Positions 1-9,100 of a stretch of 64,000 nt of DNA are shown here, one piece after another. The position numbers and the translations under genes are program-made. This DNA is from Planctomycetota bacterium (GTDB lineage Bacteria > Planctomycetota > UBA1135 > JACQFD01): the NCBI GenBank assembly GCA_016200225.1, contig JACQFD010000037.1:1-64000 (forward strand), read 5' to 3'. The notes under the pieces were generated by a model. It was not told where the DNA came from, did not search any database, and saw nothing but the letters and a program-made list of their open reading frames with translations. Numbering within the stretch: position 1 is the stretch's first letter; every line of letters begins with the position of its first letter.

Positions 1-1
1 C

Positions 2-106
2 GACTTGAAAACACTGCTTGGCCTGGCTCGCCGCGGTCGCGAACGCCTGCGGCGACACCCTTCGATTCTGTGGGGACTCCTCGCAAAGGCGGGACTTTCC
101 TTTTAG
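2..106 (+). CDS. C-terminal tail of an unidentified protein (cut by window edge)
   Basis: An open frame enters from the left edge and ends at a TAG at 104-106. The 34 visible residues are basic and helical (ending KAGLSF) and show no domain. The reading is plausible because the frame stays open from the edge and the gene converges on the next gene with a short spacer, but chance cannot be excluded over this length. No function can be given. Confidence 0.35.
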   Translation, partial: DLKTLLGLARRGRERLRRHPSILWGLLAKAGLSF

Positions 107-171
107 ATGGAATGTTACTATATTATGCGAGAGTCTCTAGCATTACACTTCATTTACTTTCTTAAGAATTT

Positions 172-2388
172 CTACCGCCCCCTTCCCCTTCTCCCCGGCC
201 GGCTCGTGGGCAGCGGCGGACCGGATTGGTCGTTTTCGAACGAGGGCGGTAATAACAATACCGGATCTAAATTCTTCAACGCCGCGTCGAGTTTTGAATA
301 TAAATCGTCGCGTTTTACTTCCTTCAATTTCGAAAGTAACATTTGCGCGGTCGATACGGGCGAGCGGTTGAGGCCGTCTTCGGTTGCGGCGGAGTCGGCG
401 CGGCGTTCGAAGGACGCGAGCATGTGCGCGACGGATTGTTCATAATCGGCGCGTTCATAATAAATGCGCGACTTGCCCGAGAGCGCGAGCGCGATGAAGT
501 GATCGGAGGATTCGCGGGTGGCCGGATTGGCCTCGATACTATGTTCATAATGCGCGATCGCGCGGTCATAGGCGGCGAGCGCCTGCGCGTCGCGGCCCGC
601 TTGTTTATGAAATTCCGCGGCCATGTGCGTCGCGTAGCCGGCGAACCACACCCAGCTCGGCCGCGCGTCTTTTTGTTGCAACATTGAATTGTAAACAGAC
701 TCGAGTCCGTCGCCGCCCTTTTCTTCGAGTGTGCGCGCGCGGAGGCGCTCGTGGAGGAACGCGGAGTCCGGGAAATGTTGCAATCCCGCGTCCAACACCT
801 GCGATGCCTGTCCGCCGGCGCCCATCTGCCTCAGAAAATCGTAGTGTGCGAGAACATTAACATCGGTGCCGAGCGGATGTTTCTCGAGAAGATTATAAGT
901 AGCATGTACATCCGCCATCCACTTCGGCGGCCATTCTTTATGTTCGCGCACGGCTTTCGCGATCGACAGTTGCCGCGACTGCGCGAATAATGTCAATACC
1001 GAATACGACGTCAGTCCGCGCGCGTCCGCCGGCACGGGTTCCGTCATGGCGGCCTCCGCGCGTTTGAGTGCTTCCTCCATGTTGCCGAGATACCACGCGC
1101 ACACGGCGAGTACACCGTTCACGCGCCAGCCTTTTACTCCGCGATTCTCCGCTTCCAGCGCCGCGCGCTGCACATCCTCGAATGAGAGTCTCCAATATTT
1201 TCGCGCCGTTTTTTGTTGTATCGAGAATTCGAGATTCGCCTCCGCGTACTCCAGCCTCGACTGCGCGTACTCCGGACGCTTCGAATCGACTTTATACTGT
1301 TCGGCCATCTTCGATTCGAGCGCCCATGTATCGCGCAACTCCGCCAGATTCTTATCTTCGTCGATCAGTTTATTCCAATGTTGCAGATCGACCGTCGCGT
1401 CGGAACCGGCGAGGCCCTTGTGCACCGCCGCGAGCGTCCGCGCGCGCGGCGATTTTTCGCCGATCGACTGCAGCGCCGCGATCAGCGCGTCGCGCTCGCC
1501 GTTTTCCATCGATGCGCGCAGCGCATTGTTAATCAACTCGACCGCCGACTCCGAGCGCAGCTGCGCGAGCGCCCTGCGCGCGAGTTGATTCAATTCGACG
1601 TCGAGATCGCGCATCGCGAGTCTTAACAAGTCGGGCGACGCCGCGGAGCGCTGCAGAATCGACGCGTTCAGAATCGCGCGTTTCGCGTCGCGGTCGCCGC
1701 GGATGTACGCCTCCTCGACTGCGTTGCGATCCTCCGCGTCTCGGCTCTTGATGCGTTCGACGATCGGCTGGTCGCCGTGAACTGTTATAATACTATTCGT
1801 CGAACGACCGGCGACGCCGTCCTTGATCGCCTTGAACACGCTGTCGGTGTCCCAGGCATAAAATACATCGAATCCCTTCTTGGTATCCACTTCGACGAGG
1901 ATGTGCCGCGGTGCGACGCGCTTGCCCTCGAAGTACTGGTCGAACAGACCCGGCTCGATATTGATATGTTCGCCGCATGTTACAGTTCCAAAACGCGGAC
2001 AGGGAACGCGGCGCCCGTTTTCGTCGTAGTCGCGCGGCGTGTGCCGGTACACCGACGTTATAATACAAATATACGGTTCATACAGTTTCGCGATCTCGGG
2101 CTGCCGGTAGCGCACTCCCGCGTAGTGTTCGCTCGCGATTTCGCCGTCCATGTTGACGCACACGAGAATCGGCTTGCCCGTCTCCTTCGACAGTGCGACC
2201 GCGTCCTCCCACGAACGCTGCCAGTGGATGAGACACGGCTTTTTCCAGTCTTCGGCGGTCGGCGGAAACCACATCGCCGTGCGGCTGTCCTGCGCGCGCA
2301 CGAAGGACGCGAACGCGAAAAGCGCCGCGGTAATTGTTAATAGTGACGCGATTCCAGAGCGCGCGAAGCGTGTATGTATGCGGTTCAT
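172..2388 (-). CDS. Secreted thioredoxin-fold protein with long helical repeat (TPR/HEAT-like) region
   Basis: The start at 2388 gives a clean signal peptide (MNRIHTRF, hydrophobic core, cleavage after FVRA). An in-frame ATG at 2415 would add nine residues in front. After the signal, about 150 residues resemble the thioredoxin-like domain of DUF255-type proteins (W-x-D/E-A-x-A-L-A-K-E-T-G-K-P-I-L-V). The usual CxxC is absent, so a redox role is unlikely. The remaining ~500 residues are alpha-helical with TPR-like segments, and the C-terminus is Pro/Arg-rich. It is probably periplasmic. It converges on the partial gene at the left edge and lies downstream of the cytochrome P460 gene on the same strand with about 120 bases between them. 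Its function is unknown. Confidence 0.75.
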   Translation of the reverse strand: MNRIHTRFARSGIASLLTITAALFAFASFVRAQDSRTAMWFPPTAEDWKKPCLIHWQRSWEDAVALSKETGKPILVCVNMDGEIASEHYAGVRYRQPEIAKLYEPYICIITSVYRHTPRDYDENGRRVPCPRFGTVTCGEHINIEPGLFDQYFEGKRVAPRHILVEVDTKKGFDVFYAWDTDSVFKAIKDGVAGRSTNSIITVHGDQPIVERIKSRDAEDRNAVEEAYIRGDRDAKRAILNASILQRSAASPDLLRLAMRDLDVELNQLARRALAQLRSESAVELINNALRASMENGERDALIAALQSIGEKSPRARTLAAVHKGLAGSDATVDLQHWNKLIDEDKNLAELRDTWALESKMAEQYKVDSKRPEYAQSRLEYAEANLEFSIQQKTARKYWRLSFEDVQRAALEAENRGVKGWRVNGVLAVCAWYLGNMEEALKRAEAAMTEPVPADARGLTSYSVLTLFAQSRQLSIAKAVREHKEWPPKWMADVHATYNLLEKHPLGTDVNVLAHYDFLRQMGAGGQASQVLDAGLQHFPDSAFLHERLRARTLEEKGGDGLESVYNSMLQQKDARPSWVWFAGYATHMAAEFHKQAGRDAQALAAYDRAIAHYEHSIEANPATRESSDHFIALALSGKSRIYYERADYEQSVAHMLASFERRADSAATEDGLNRSPVSTAQMLLSKLKEVKRDDLYSKLDAALKNLDPVLLLPPSFENDQSGPPLPTSRPGRRGRGR

Positions 2389-2511
2389 CGAGGATTTCGT
2401 AAAGAGTGTACGCACGGCCAGGTTTCGCGCGGACTCAAAACCGACCGATCCGCGGCGTCGCGTTGCGTCTCTATCCGACGCCGGCGGGGAGTTGCAGCGA
2501 ATCTTAACTAA

Positions 2512-3240
2512 TTATCGATCTTTCACTTCGGGCTTGTTCCAGCTTCCGAAGACATATCCGCGGTCGGCCGCGTTCGCATGACACTGGACGCAATTTGCGA
2601 TCTTTCCGCTCTCGATCCGGCCGGGCTTTTCGAAATAGAAATATTCCCAATCGCCGTGTTCCGTGTCGTAGCCCGGCGCGCGTTTGATCATTCCGCCGAC
2701 GCCGTGCGTCGCAAGTTCGCTGCGCGGATATAACTTATCTTCGATTTGTATCATCGGACCCTTCGAAGCAGGCCGGCTTGCGGGTTTTGTATGATCCACT
2801 TTCATGTACTGTTTTTCTTTAATAATAATGGAGCCGATCGGGTACTCGGGTTTGTCCGTTCGAAATGCCAGGGCCGCCTGAGTGTTCATGTACATCATCG
2901 CGACACAAAACGTGTGGGGTCCGTCCGCGTTGGACCAGCGTCTCACGTTTTCAAAACTTGGTCCGGCGCACAATTCGAACAGCGACTTGCTTACGTTTAC
3001 GCCCTTCGGCGTCATCAATTCGAACATTGTATAACTCTTCGCCGCCACGGCGACGTCCTCGGGCGGAGGCGGCATCGGCGGTTTTATGAACGAACTCTCC
3101 GGCGACGTCTTGGCGGGCGCGGACGACGGAATGGACGCCGGCGCCGTCTCCGTTTTCTGTAAATTTACAACACGCGGATGCTCCGACGCGCACGCGGCCG
3201 CGAGCAATAGTACAAAAAACGCCCGGGAATTATATTTCAT
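2512..3240 (-). CDS. Cytochrome P460-family c-type heme lipoprotein
   Basis: I chose the ATG at 3240 because it begins a lipoprotein-like signal (MKYNSRAFFVLLLAAAC). An in-frame start at 3291 has no such signal. After a Pro-rich linker the protein carries the cytochrome P460 fold: a VxKE(K/Q)-type strand, MIKRAPGYDTEHGDWEYF, and a C-terminal CVQCH heme-binding motif followed by DRGYVFGSW. Known P460 proteins oxidise hydroxylamine, or hydroxylamine plus NO, using a c-heme cross-linked to a lysine. Which lysine could do this here needs alignment. The gene diverges from the next gene and lies in a region with NXR-, HAO- and hemerythrin-like genes, which supports a role in nitrogen-oxide chemistry. 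Family assignment is firm; activity is inferred. Confidence 0.8.
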   Translation of the reverse strand: MKYNSRAFFVLLLAAACASEHPRVVNLQKTETAPASIPSSAPAKTSPESSFIKPPMPPPPEDVAVAAKSYTMFELMTPKGVNVSKSLFELCAGPSFENVRRWSNADGPHTFCVAMMYMNTQAALAFRTDKPEYPIGSIIIKEKQYMKVDHTKPASRPASKGPMIQIEDKLYPRSELATHGVGGMIKRAPGYDTEHGDWEYFYFEKPGRIESGKIANCVQCHANAADRGYVFGSWNKPEVKDR

Positions 3241-3333
3241 ATAAAAATACTTGACGTCCGACTGTCTTTGCAGCCGAAGCGCATTGTCCAAATCACTCTA
3301 CGAACGACTCGTTGGTTTCGCTAGACTTTCCCG

Positions 3334-4629
3334 ATGCTCGAACTGAATCGCGCGCAAGACAACTGTTCCGCCATTGAACATCTCTACTCCCGCCGCGATG
3401 CGCTCGCTCTCGCGGGCGCCGCGATCGTCGCTGGCGCGCTTTCGTGCGCATCGCGCGGGAGTGTGCGCGACACCGCGAGCGCGCCGACGAACTTGAGCCC
3501 CTCACTCGCGCGCGCCCGCGCGACGTTGATCGAAATGCAAAGAACACTGCTCTTAAAAGCGCGCGCGGACTTCGGCGGCGGACTTGTTACCTATCTTCCG
3601 GCCGCGAGTTCGACCTACATCGGCATCTGGCCCGACGATTATATATATCCATTGATCGGCGATCCCGCGTCCGCGAATCCCGCGGAATTGCAACAAGTGG
3701 CCGAATTCTTAACTCCGGCGATCGTGGATTTGGAGTATGTGCCCGACCGCGTCGAGCCGGGCGGTCTGCCGATACTATCCCCCGGCGGCGGCGAAGCGAT
3801 GTCGTGGCGCATGCCGATGCACATGCCGGCGGCGTGGGTCCGATTATTAAATATATTCGAATCGCACGGCGTGCGCTGGCCGCGCCGCGCCGAACTCGCG
3901 CGCGTCGTTGCGCGCAGTTTCGAGCGCGTGCCGTTCGCGAACGGACTCGTTTATATCGATCCGCAGCGGCCGTCCGTCGGATTCGGTTTTAACGATAGTA
4001 TCTGGATCACCGGGATGGAGTTGATGAGTAGTTTAACGTTATTGCGCGGTTTCGAGCGCGGCGCGGAATTATTTAAGAACGATCTGCCCGTCGAAACGAT
4101 ACACAACTGGCGCGAACGCGCCGCATCGATTCGTAAGAATATCCATCGATTGTACGATTCCGCGCTCGGCGGCTACATGGGCGGTTCGCGCGACGGCCGG
4201 CAGTTCAGCGTCTGGGGTTCGGCGCTCGCGCGTCCGCTCTCGGGCGCGGAGGAGAATGCAAATATTATCAAAACGCTCGGGTCGAAGGCCGCCGCGATCT
4301 TTAAACTCGGCTGCACTCGCCACATCGCCGAACCCGGCGGCTGGACGCGGACGTACGGCGGCGGAAATGGTAATATCGGATATCAAAACGGCGGATTCTG
4401 GCCCACCGGAACGGGCTACGCGCTCCCGACGCTCGCGGCGGCCGATCTTAAATTTACAGAAACGCTCGCGACCGATCTCGTTAACAATATCGAGCGCCTC
4501 GAATTCGCCGAATGGATCGACGCGGCTGGAAATCCGCAGGGCGCGCGCAACTACCTCGCGAGCACGGCGCTTCCGCTGATGGGCCTGCGCGCGATCGCCG
4601 AAGGCCGGGATCTATTATCTTATTTTTAG
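3334..4629 (+). CDS. Tat-type exported six-hairpin (alpha/alpha-toroid) protein, metal-independent glycosidase-like
   Basis: The N-terminus has a twin-arginine stretch (SRRDALALAG) and a hydrophobic core ending near LSCAS, suggesting Tat export and possibly lipid anchoring. The mature part reads like glycoside-hydrolase six-hairpin proteins: IWPDDYIYPL near the start, GFNDSIW mid-protein, and the late motif GGNGNIGYQNGGFWPTGTGYALPTLA typical of the inner helices of such barrels. Likely substrates are oligosaccharides in the periplasm, but no specific activity can be named. It is divergent from the P460 gene (93 bases between starts) and convergent with the FG-GAP pseudogene. Confidence 0.65.
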   Translation: MLELNRAQDNCSAIEHLYSRRDALALAGAAIVAGALSCASRGSVRDTASAPTNLSPSLARARATLIEMQRTLLLKARADFGGGLVTYLPAASSTYIGIWPDDYIYPLIGDPASANPAELQQVAEFLTPAIVDLEYVPDRVEPGGLPILSPGGGEAMSWRMPMHMPAAWVRLLNIFESHGVRWPRRAELARVVARSFERVPFANGLVYIDPQRPSVGFGFNDSIWITGMELMSSLTLLRGFERGAELFKNDLPVETIHNWRERAASIRKNIHRLYDSALGGYMGGSRDGRQFSVWGSALARPLSGAEENANIIKTLGSKAAAIFKLGCTRHIAEPGGWTRTYGGGNGNIGYQNGGFWPTGTGYALPTLAAADLKFTETLATDLVNNIERLEFAEWIDAAGNPQGARNYLASTALPLMGLRAIAEGRDLLSYF

Positions 4630-4644
4630 TTTATTATTCCGGCG

Positions 4645-5667
4645 TCAGGGCGCGATCTTAATTTTCATGCCCTTCGCCGAAAGGAGACCGTACGCCGACG
4701 CGGGATGGCAATCGGGCATCGTTTCGATCCAGACGGATTGTATAAAATAGTCCCTTCCCGCGAGCGTCGGATTATTTGGAATCGGCGCCGCCGCGGCCGC
4801 CGCGCCCGCGTAATCGCTGTACATGTCGAAAACCTGAATATCACCGGCGCCGGCGATCGAAATATGCAACAAAAAGCCGAGGCCGAATGCGCCGCCGCCC
4901 AAGCCGGGGCGATAGTAAATATAAGGAAACGTCGTGGAATTTCCGAACGCGAGATCCGCGATGCCGTCATCGTTATAATCGGCGACCGCGGCCGCGCGGA
5001 GGACCGCCCGATCCGGCCCTGATCGCGTTTGTAATATTTCCAGCGCCGTTGCCGAAACCGATCCGGATCCGGCCGCCCGACGGCTGCGTGGATGAAACGA
5101 CGAGATCCGGCTTTCCATCATTATTTAGATCGCCCGTGCGGACGTCCGTTCCGTTCAGATCGTTGGTCCCGTAAATTATCGGAATTCCCGCTCCGAATCC
5201 GCCGGATCCATTGCAAAGAAAAATCGACGTGGGGTTTGAAATGTTATTATAAGCGATCGCAATGTCCCTGAAGCCGTCGCCGTTGAAATCGGCGGCGTCC
5301 ATGTCTTTCGCGCCGGCCATCGTCGGCGTGAATGCCGGGGCGCCGAACGAACCGTGGCTGCCTCCGATCAGCGTTGCATAAGTTCCGGAGTTGAGCAGCG
5401 CGACGAGATCGCGGATTCCATCGTTATTAATATCGAAAAATTCGAACGTTAATATCCCCGGCGACGCGATCGGCGTGATCGACGGACCGAAACCGATATT
5501 AAACTTCGGCGTCGTCTGCGCGAGAAATCCCTTCGACGAGCCCGTGAACACGACCGCCGGTCCCCCAACATAAAGAACGCAGGCGTCGTCGACGCCGTCT
5601 TTATTAAAGTCGCCGCGGATTCGTCCGCGACGCGATAGAGGCTAGCGGGCGAATCGATTTTCGCCAA
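4645..5667 (-). pseudogene. Truncated, frameshifted FG-GAP/VCBS repeat protein
   Basis: Read leftward, the sequence encodes FG-GAP repeats with calcium-loop motifs (GDFNKDGVDDA, FFDINNDGIRDLV, DFNGDGFRDIA, DLNNDGKPDLV, DYNDDGIADLA). It ends in the C-terminal module seen in the other FG-GAP proteins here (PIPNNPTLAG, FIQSVWIE, GLLSAKGM). The coding sense changes frame near 5600-5640 and again near 5010-5040 (before AAAVADYNDDG). There is no signal peptide and no normal start: the region abuts the hemerythrin gene, and the nearest start is a TTG at 5667 in the wrong frame. It is therefore a 5'-truncated copy with two frameshifts, although sequencing errors could explain the shifts. Confidence 0.75.
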
Positions 5668-5701
5668 GCGGATTCGAACGCCCGTCCGAATCGCCGCCCG
5701 G

Positions 5702-6193
5702 CTATGCGTTGGATTGCCCGCCGTTTCCCGTGACTTCCTTCAGAATTGCGTCCTTCGCCGCCGCGGACACGGCGTCGTCGCACATTGGATATAATATTTG
5801 TTCTTCTTTATCGTTATGCTCCCGCAGCGTCGCCCCGAGCGCCGACGCGATGGTAAAGATCGGGTCGTTTGCCGCGGGCGGCGCTTTCAACTCCGCGATG
5901 CGCGCGCCCAGCGTCGATTTCAATTCGCGAATCTGGCGATGTTCCTCGAGCATCGCGCGCGTCGGGCCGCCGCAACCGCCGCTCTCGCCAATCGCGACCT
6001 CGAACGCGGGAAATAACAATTTTTCCTCCCACTCAATGTGGCGTTCGAGACGGCGGTCGTATTCTTTAAAACTACGAATCGCCGCCGCGGCGTCTCCGGC
6101 GCGCGCGGATTGCAGCGCCGATTTGTAGAGAGCGTCGATTTCACCGTGGTCGGATCTAAAGAAATCGCTGATGGTCAATACTGGGATGTTCAT
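5702..6193 (-). CDS. Hemerythrin HHE-domain protein
   Basis: The 163-residue protein has the hemerythrin cation-binding pattern: His16 (SDHGEID), His52 and Glu56 (HIEWEE), His85 (EEHRQIR), His126 and Glu130 (HNDKEEQILYP). No signal peptide is visible, so it is probably cytoplasmic. Relatives bind O2 or NO at a di-iron site, and the YtfE/RIC type repairs Fe-S clusters after nitrosative stress. This protein lacks the N-terminal ScdA-type domain, so that role is only possible. It is divergent from moaA, and the shared intergenic region holds two FNR/DNR-type boxes, which fits control by oxygen or NO. Confidence 0.88.
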   Translation of the reverse strand: MNIPVLTISDFFRSDHGEIDALYKSALQSARAGDAAAAIRSFKEYDRRLERHIEWEEKLLFPAFEVAIGESGGCGGPTRAMLEEHRQIRELKSTLGARIAELKAPPAANDPIFTIASALGATLREHNDKEEQILYPMCDDAVSAAAKDAILKEVTGNGGQSNA

Positions 6194-6308
6194 ATTTGCT
6201 TGTACTCAAGAGCGCGGCGGTCGCGTGGCCGGCGTCGGAAAGAGGATTTATCAAATGTGCCGTTTCGCAAAGGTATACTGCACCCGGCGGTCCCAATTTG
6301 CCGTCACT

Positions 6309-6322
6309 TTGATTCGCGTCAA
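6309..6322. promoter_or_regulatory. FNR/DNR-type box, one mismatch
   Basis: TTGATTCGCGTCAA matches the TTGAT-N4-ATCAA consensus with one mismatch. It lies about 120 bases upstream of the hemerythrin start in the hemerythrin/moaA divergent region. Confidence 0.5.
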
Positions 6323-6338
6323 GCCGCGCGATTGGTCG

Positions 6339-6352
6339 TTGATAACGATCAA
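6339..6352. promoter_or_regulatory. Perfect FNR/DNR-type box upstream of moaA
   Basis: TTGATAACGATCAA is a perfect match to the FNR/CRP-family consensus TTGAT-N4-ATCAA. Its centre lies about 53 bases before the moaA ATG, a position that fits a class II activated promoter with a short leader. The same element with one change occurs before the HAO-like gene. Confidence 0.7.
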
Positions 6353-6398
6353 TGAATCGCGCGCGCCGCGGCACATCGCGTGATGCGCGTCAAATTGC

Positions 6399-7361
6399 AT
6401 GAAAGACTCCTTCGGACGGGAGCTCACGTACTTAAGGCTTTCGGTCACCGACCGGTGCAATCTATATTGTTTATATTGTAGAGTTCCCGAACTGCCGCGG
6501 CGCGAAAACATGACGACCGCGGAACTCGCGCACATCGTTAACATTGCGTCGCTTGCCGGCATCACCAAAGTGCGTCTCACCGGAGGCGAGCCCGCGTTGC
6601 GCCATGATATCGTTAACATTACAAAAACGACCGCGTCGACGCCCGGAATCGCTAAAGTCGTGATGACGACGAACGGACTCGCGCTCGCGCGGCTCGCGCG
6701 TCCGCTCGCGGAGGCGGGTCTGCGCGGCGTGAACGTCTCCTGCGACTCGCTCGACGCGGAACTGTTTCGTAATATTACCAAAGGCGGAGAACTCGCGAGA
6801 GTACTCGACGGTTTGCGCGCTGCGCGCGAAGCCGGTCTATATGTAAAAATCAACTGTGTCGTGATGCGCGGCCGAAACGACCACGAAATCGAATCGATGA
6901 CGGAGTTCGCCTGCGCGCGCGGCATGGACATCCGATTTATTGAATATATGCCGGCCGCCCGCGGAGACGGGAGCGGCATCGAGAGCTCGATCCACGGTCT
7001 GCCGGGCGACATCGTGCGCGCCATCGTCGCGCAACGCTACGAATTGATTCCCGCGGATGCACTGCCCGGGGACGGTCCGGCGCAAACATATCAAATCGCT
7101 GGAACGCGGACGACGGTCGGTTTCATTTCCGCGATGAGCAATCCATTTTGCGAGTCTTGTAATCGCGTGCGCGTGACGTCCGCCGGGAAAATCCGCTCCT
7201 GTCTACTCACCGGCGGCGAAGCCGACCTTCTCGGATCGATCCGCGCCGGGGCATCGGACGCCGCATTATTACAGATGTTTCAGAATGCGATCGATGCGCG
7301 GCCGCCGGTTTATCAATTATATCAATCGGCCCCGATCGACATGCGCGCGATCGGCGGTTGA
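6399..7361 (+). CDS. moaA: GTP 3',8-cyclase (molybdenum cofactor biosynthesis protein A)
   Basis: This radical-SAM enzyme catalyses the first step of molybdopterin synthesis, converting GTP to 3',8-cH2GTP. Visible hallmarks are the N-terminal cluster motif CNLYCLYC, LTGGEPALR, the second cluster region CESCNRVRVTSAGKIRSCL, and the conserved C-terminal Gly-Gly (MRAIGG). Length (320 residues) is normal for the family. It sits directly upstream of the molybdopterin-dependent NXR-type operon and behind a perfect FNR/DNR box, so cofactor supply may be co-regulated with the enzyme that uses it. No other mo-genes are in the window. Confidence 0.95.
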   Translation: MKDSFGRELTYLRLSVTDRCNLYCLYCRVPELPRRENMTTAELAHIVNIASLAGITKVRLTGGEPALRHDIVNITKTTASTPGIAKVVMTTNGLALARLARPLAEAGLRGVNVSCDSLDAELFRNITKGGELARVLDGLRAAREAGLYVKINCVVMRGRNDHEIESMTEFACARGMDIRFIEYMPAARGDGSGIESSIHGLPGDIVRAIVAQRYELIPADALPGDGPAQTYQIAGTRTTVGFISAMSNPFCESCNRVRVTSAGKIRSCLLTGGEADLLGSIRAGASDAALLQMFQNAIDARPPVYQLYQSAPIDMRAIGG

Positions 7362-7400
7362 ATCTGATCGCCGTTCGAAAATGGGCACTTTTTGCAATTA

Positions 7401-7414
7401 TTGACCGAACTCAA
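7401..7414. promoter_or_regulatory. FNR/DNR-like box upstream of the NXR-type operon
   Basis: TTGACCGAACTCAA keeps the TTGA-N6-TCAA core symmetry of FNR/CRP-family sites, with C and C at the variable inner positions. It lies about 75 bases before the first gene of the operon. It is weaker than the moaA-side box. Confidence 0.45.
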
Positions 7415-7489
7415 GCCGCCTCCTTTATGCGGACCAATACTTGAGACACCGTTTCCCGGCGCGCAAAACGATGCGCTGTCGGCGAATTT

Positions 7490-9091
7490 ATGAATATCAT
7501 AACAACCTTGTTGGTCGGCGCCGGAGTGGTGGGTTCGGTTATTCTTATCGTTCCGCACGCAAGACCGCGCGCGAAGCAGGAGCCATCGACGGTCCAATCG
7601 AAGGGGCAGTCGCTTTATATACAAAACTGCGCGGGCTGCCATGGCAACGACGGACGCGGCGACGGCCCCGCGGCGAAATATTTAAATCCAAAACCACGCG
7701 ATTTTTCGACGGGATTATTTAAATTAACATCGACGCCGCAGAGCGAATTGCCGACCGACGAGGATCTGTTGCGAACGATCACGAACGGCATGCCCGGCTC
7801 GGCGATGCCCTCGTGGGAACTCCTCTCCGATCCCGACCGGCGCGAAGTCGTTACTTATATCAAAACACTCGTTAAATTCTACGACGAAGACGAGCAGAAG
7901 TGGATCAATCGTTATGAAATGGGCGATGTCGCCAAGCCCGTCGCGATTCCGGAGGAAACGCAGAGATCGCTGGAGTCGACCGCGCGCGGAAAATTAGCGT
8001 TTCGAAAGGCGGAATGTTTCAAATGTCACGGAAACGACGGGCGCGGCGACGGCCAGCAGGCCGCTTCGCTCAAAGATACGCTTGGATTTCCGATCCGGCC
8101 GCGCGATTTTACAGCTGGAATCTTCAAGGGCGGCAACGAGCCGAAAGATATATTTAAGAGAATCTCGACGGGCTTGAACGGAACTCCCATGCCCGCCCAC
8201 GATCAGGCGCTCACGGTCGCCGAGCGGTGGGATCTCGTACATTTTATATTATCGCTCGGACGGCCGGGCGCGCAGGAAATGGCCAAACAAACGCGGCGGA
8301 ACATAACAGTTCACAAAATGCCGCCGTCGACCGACTGGTCCAATCCGAAGGGCGCGGCATGGGACCGCGTTCCGGACCTATATATTGCGCTCATGCCGCT
8401 CTGGTGGCGCGAGCACCGCACCGAGGGTCTGCTCGTCAAGGCCGCGCACGACGGAACTAATATATATATTCGGATCGCGTGGGAGGATGCGACCATGAAC
8501 AATACCGCCGTGCGTTCGGAGGATTTCCGCGACGGCGTCGCGATACAGTTCGCCCGAACGCCCGACGCGCCTTTTATTGCAATGGGCGCCGGAGTCGAGG
8601 ATGTTAATATTTGGCTCTGGAAAGCGGAACGCAACGGCGGTCCCGAGGCGCTCGCGGAAGTGGAAACGCAGTATCCAAATTATGACGTTCTCGATTATCC
8701 GGAAATGCAAGACTGGAAACCGGGAACGGCGAATGCATCCAAACGGCGTCTGCGCGACATGGGCCCGAAGTTCGCGGCCGGTTGGGCGGCCGGGAATCCC
8801 GTGTCGGATCCAAATGTTAAATCTCCGGTCGAGAACCTCGCCGCGCACGGATTCTCTACATTAACACACTTAAAATCGGCGATGGAACACGTGAGCGGCA
8901 AAGGTCTGCACGCGACCGGTTCGTGGACTGTCGTGATGTCGCGTCCGATCGCGGCCGCGGATACTACAGAAGCGGCGCTGGATCCTGGCCGCCACATTCC
9001 GGTGGCGTTCGCGGTCTGGGACGGCGACGCCGGCGACCGCAACGGACAGAAGTCTATAACAATCTGGCACGATCTCGAAATTCAACGCTGA
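7490..9091 (+). CDS. NXR-type gamma subunit: dicytochrome c fused to ethylbenzene-dehydrogenase-like heme-b domain
   Basis: The 533-residue protein has an N-terminal membrane segment or uncleaved signal (residues 4-21). Two class I cytochrome c domains follow (C47AGCH and C176FKCH, each followed by GNDGRGDG; distal Met likely in the GMPGSAMP segment). From about residue 270 there is an EB_dh-type domain that in type II DMSO-reductase relatives binds heme b (TEGLLVKAAHDGTNIYIRIAW; FIAMGAGVEDVN). It would pass electrons from the Fe-S beta subunit to or from periplasmic cytochromes. Fusion of the diheme cytochrome to the gamma subunit is unusual compared with separate subunits. It lies 9 bases before the alpha gene, clearly in one operon. 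Confidence 0.82.
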   Translation: MNIITTLLVGAGVVGSVILIVPHARPRAKQEPSTVQSKGQSLYIQNCAGCHGNDGRGDGPAAKYLNPKPRDFSTGLFKLTSTPQSELPTDEDLLRTITNGMPGSAMPSWELLSDPDRREVVTYIKTLVKFYDEDEQKWINRYEMGDVAKPVAIPEETQRSLESTARGKLAFRKAECFKCHGNDGRGDGQQAASLKDTLGFPIRPRDFTAGIFKGGNEPKDIFKRISTGLNGTPMPAHDQALTVAERWDLVHFILSLGRPGAQEMAKQTRRNITVHKMPPSTDWSNPKGAAWDRVPDLYIALMPLWWREHRTEGLLVKAAHDGTNIYIRIAWEDATMNNTAVRSEDFRDGVAIQFARTPDAPFIAMGAGVEDVNIWLWKAERNGGPEALAEVETQYPNYDVLDYPEMQDWKPGTANASKRRLRDMGPKFAAGWAAGNPVSDPNVKSPVENLAAHGFSTLTHLKSAMEHVSGKGLHATGSWTVVMSRPIAAADTTEAALDPGRHIPVAFAVWDGDAGDRNGQKSITIWHDLEIQR

Positions 9092-9100
9092 GGCAACAAA

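Noticed and set aside
5655..5700. tRNA-like T-loop (GTTCGAATCC) on the minus strand
   Set aside because: The flanking bases do not form a T stem, and no acceptor or anticodon arm can be drawn.
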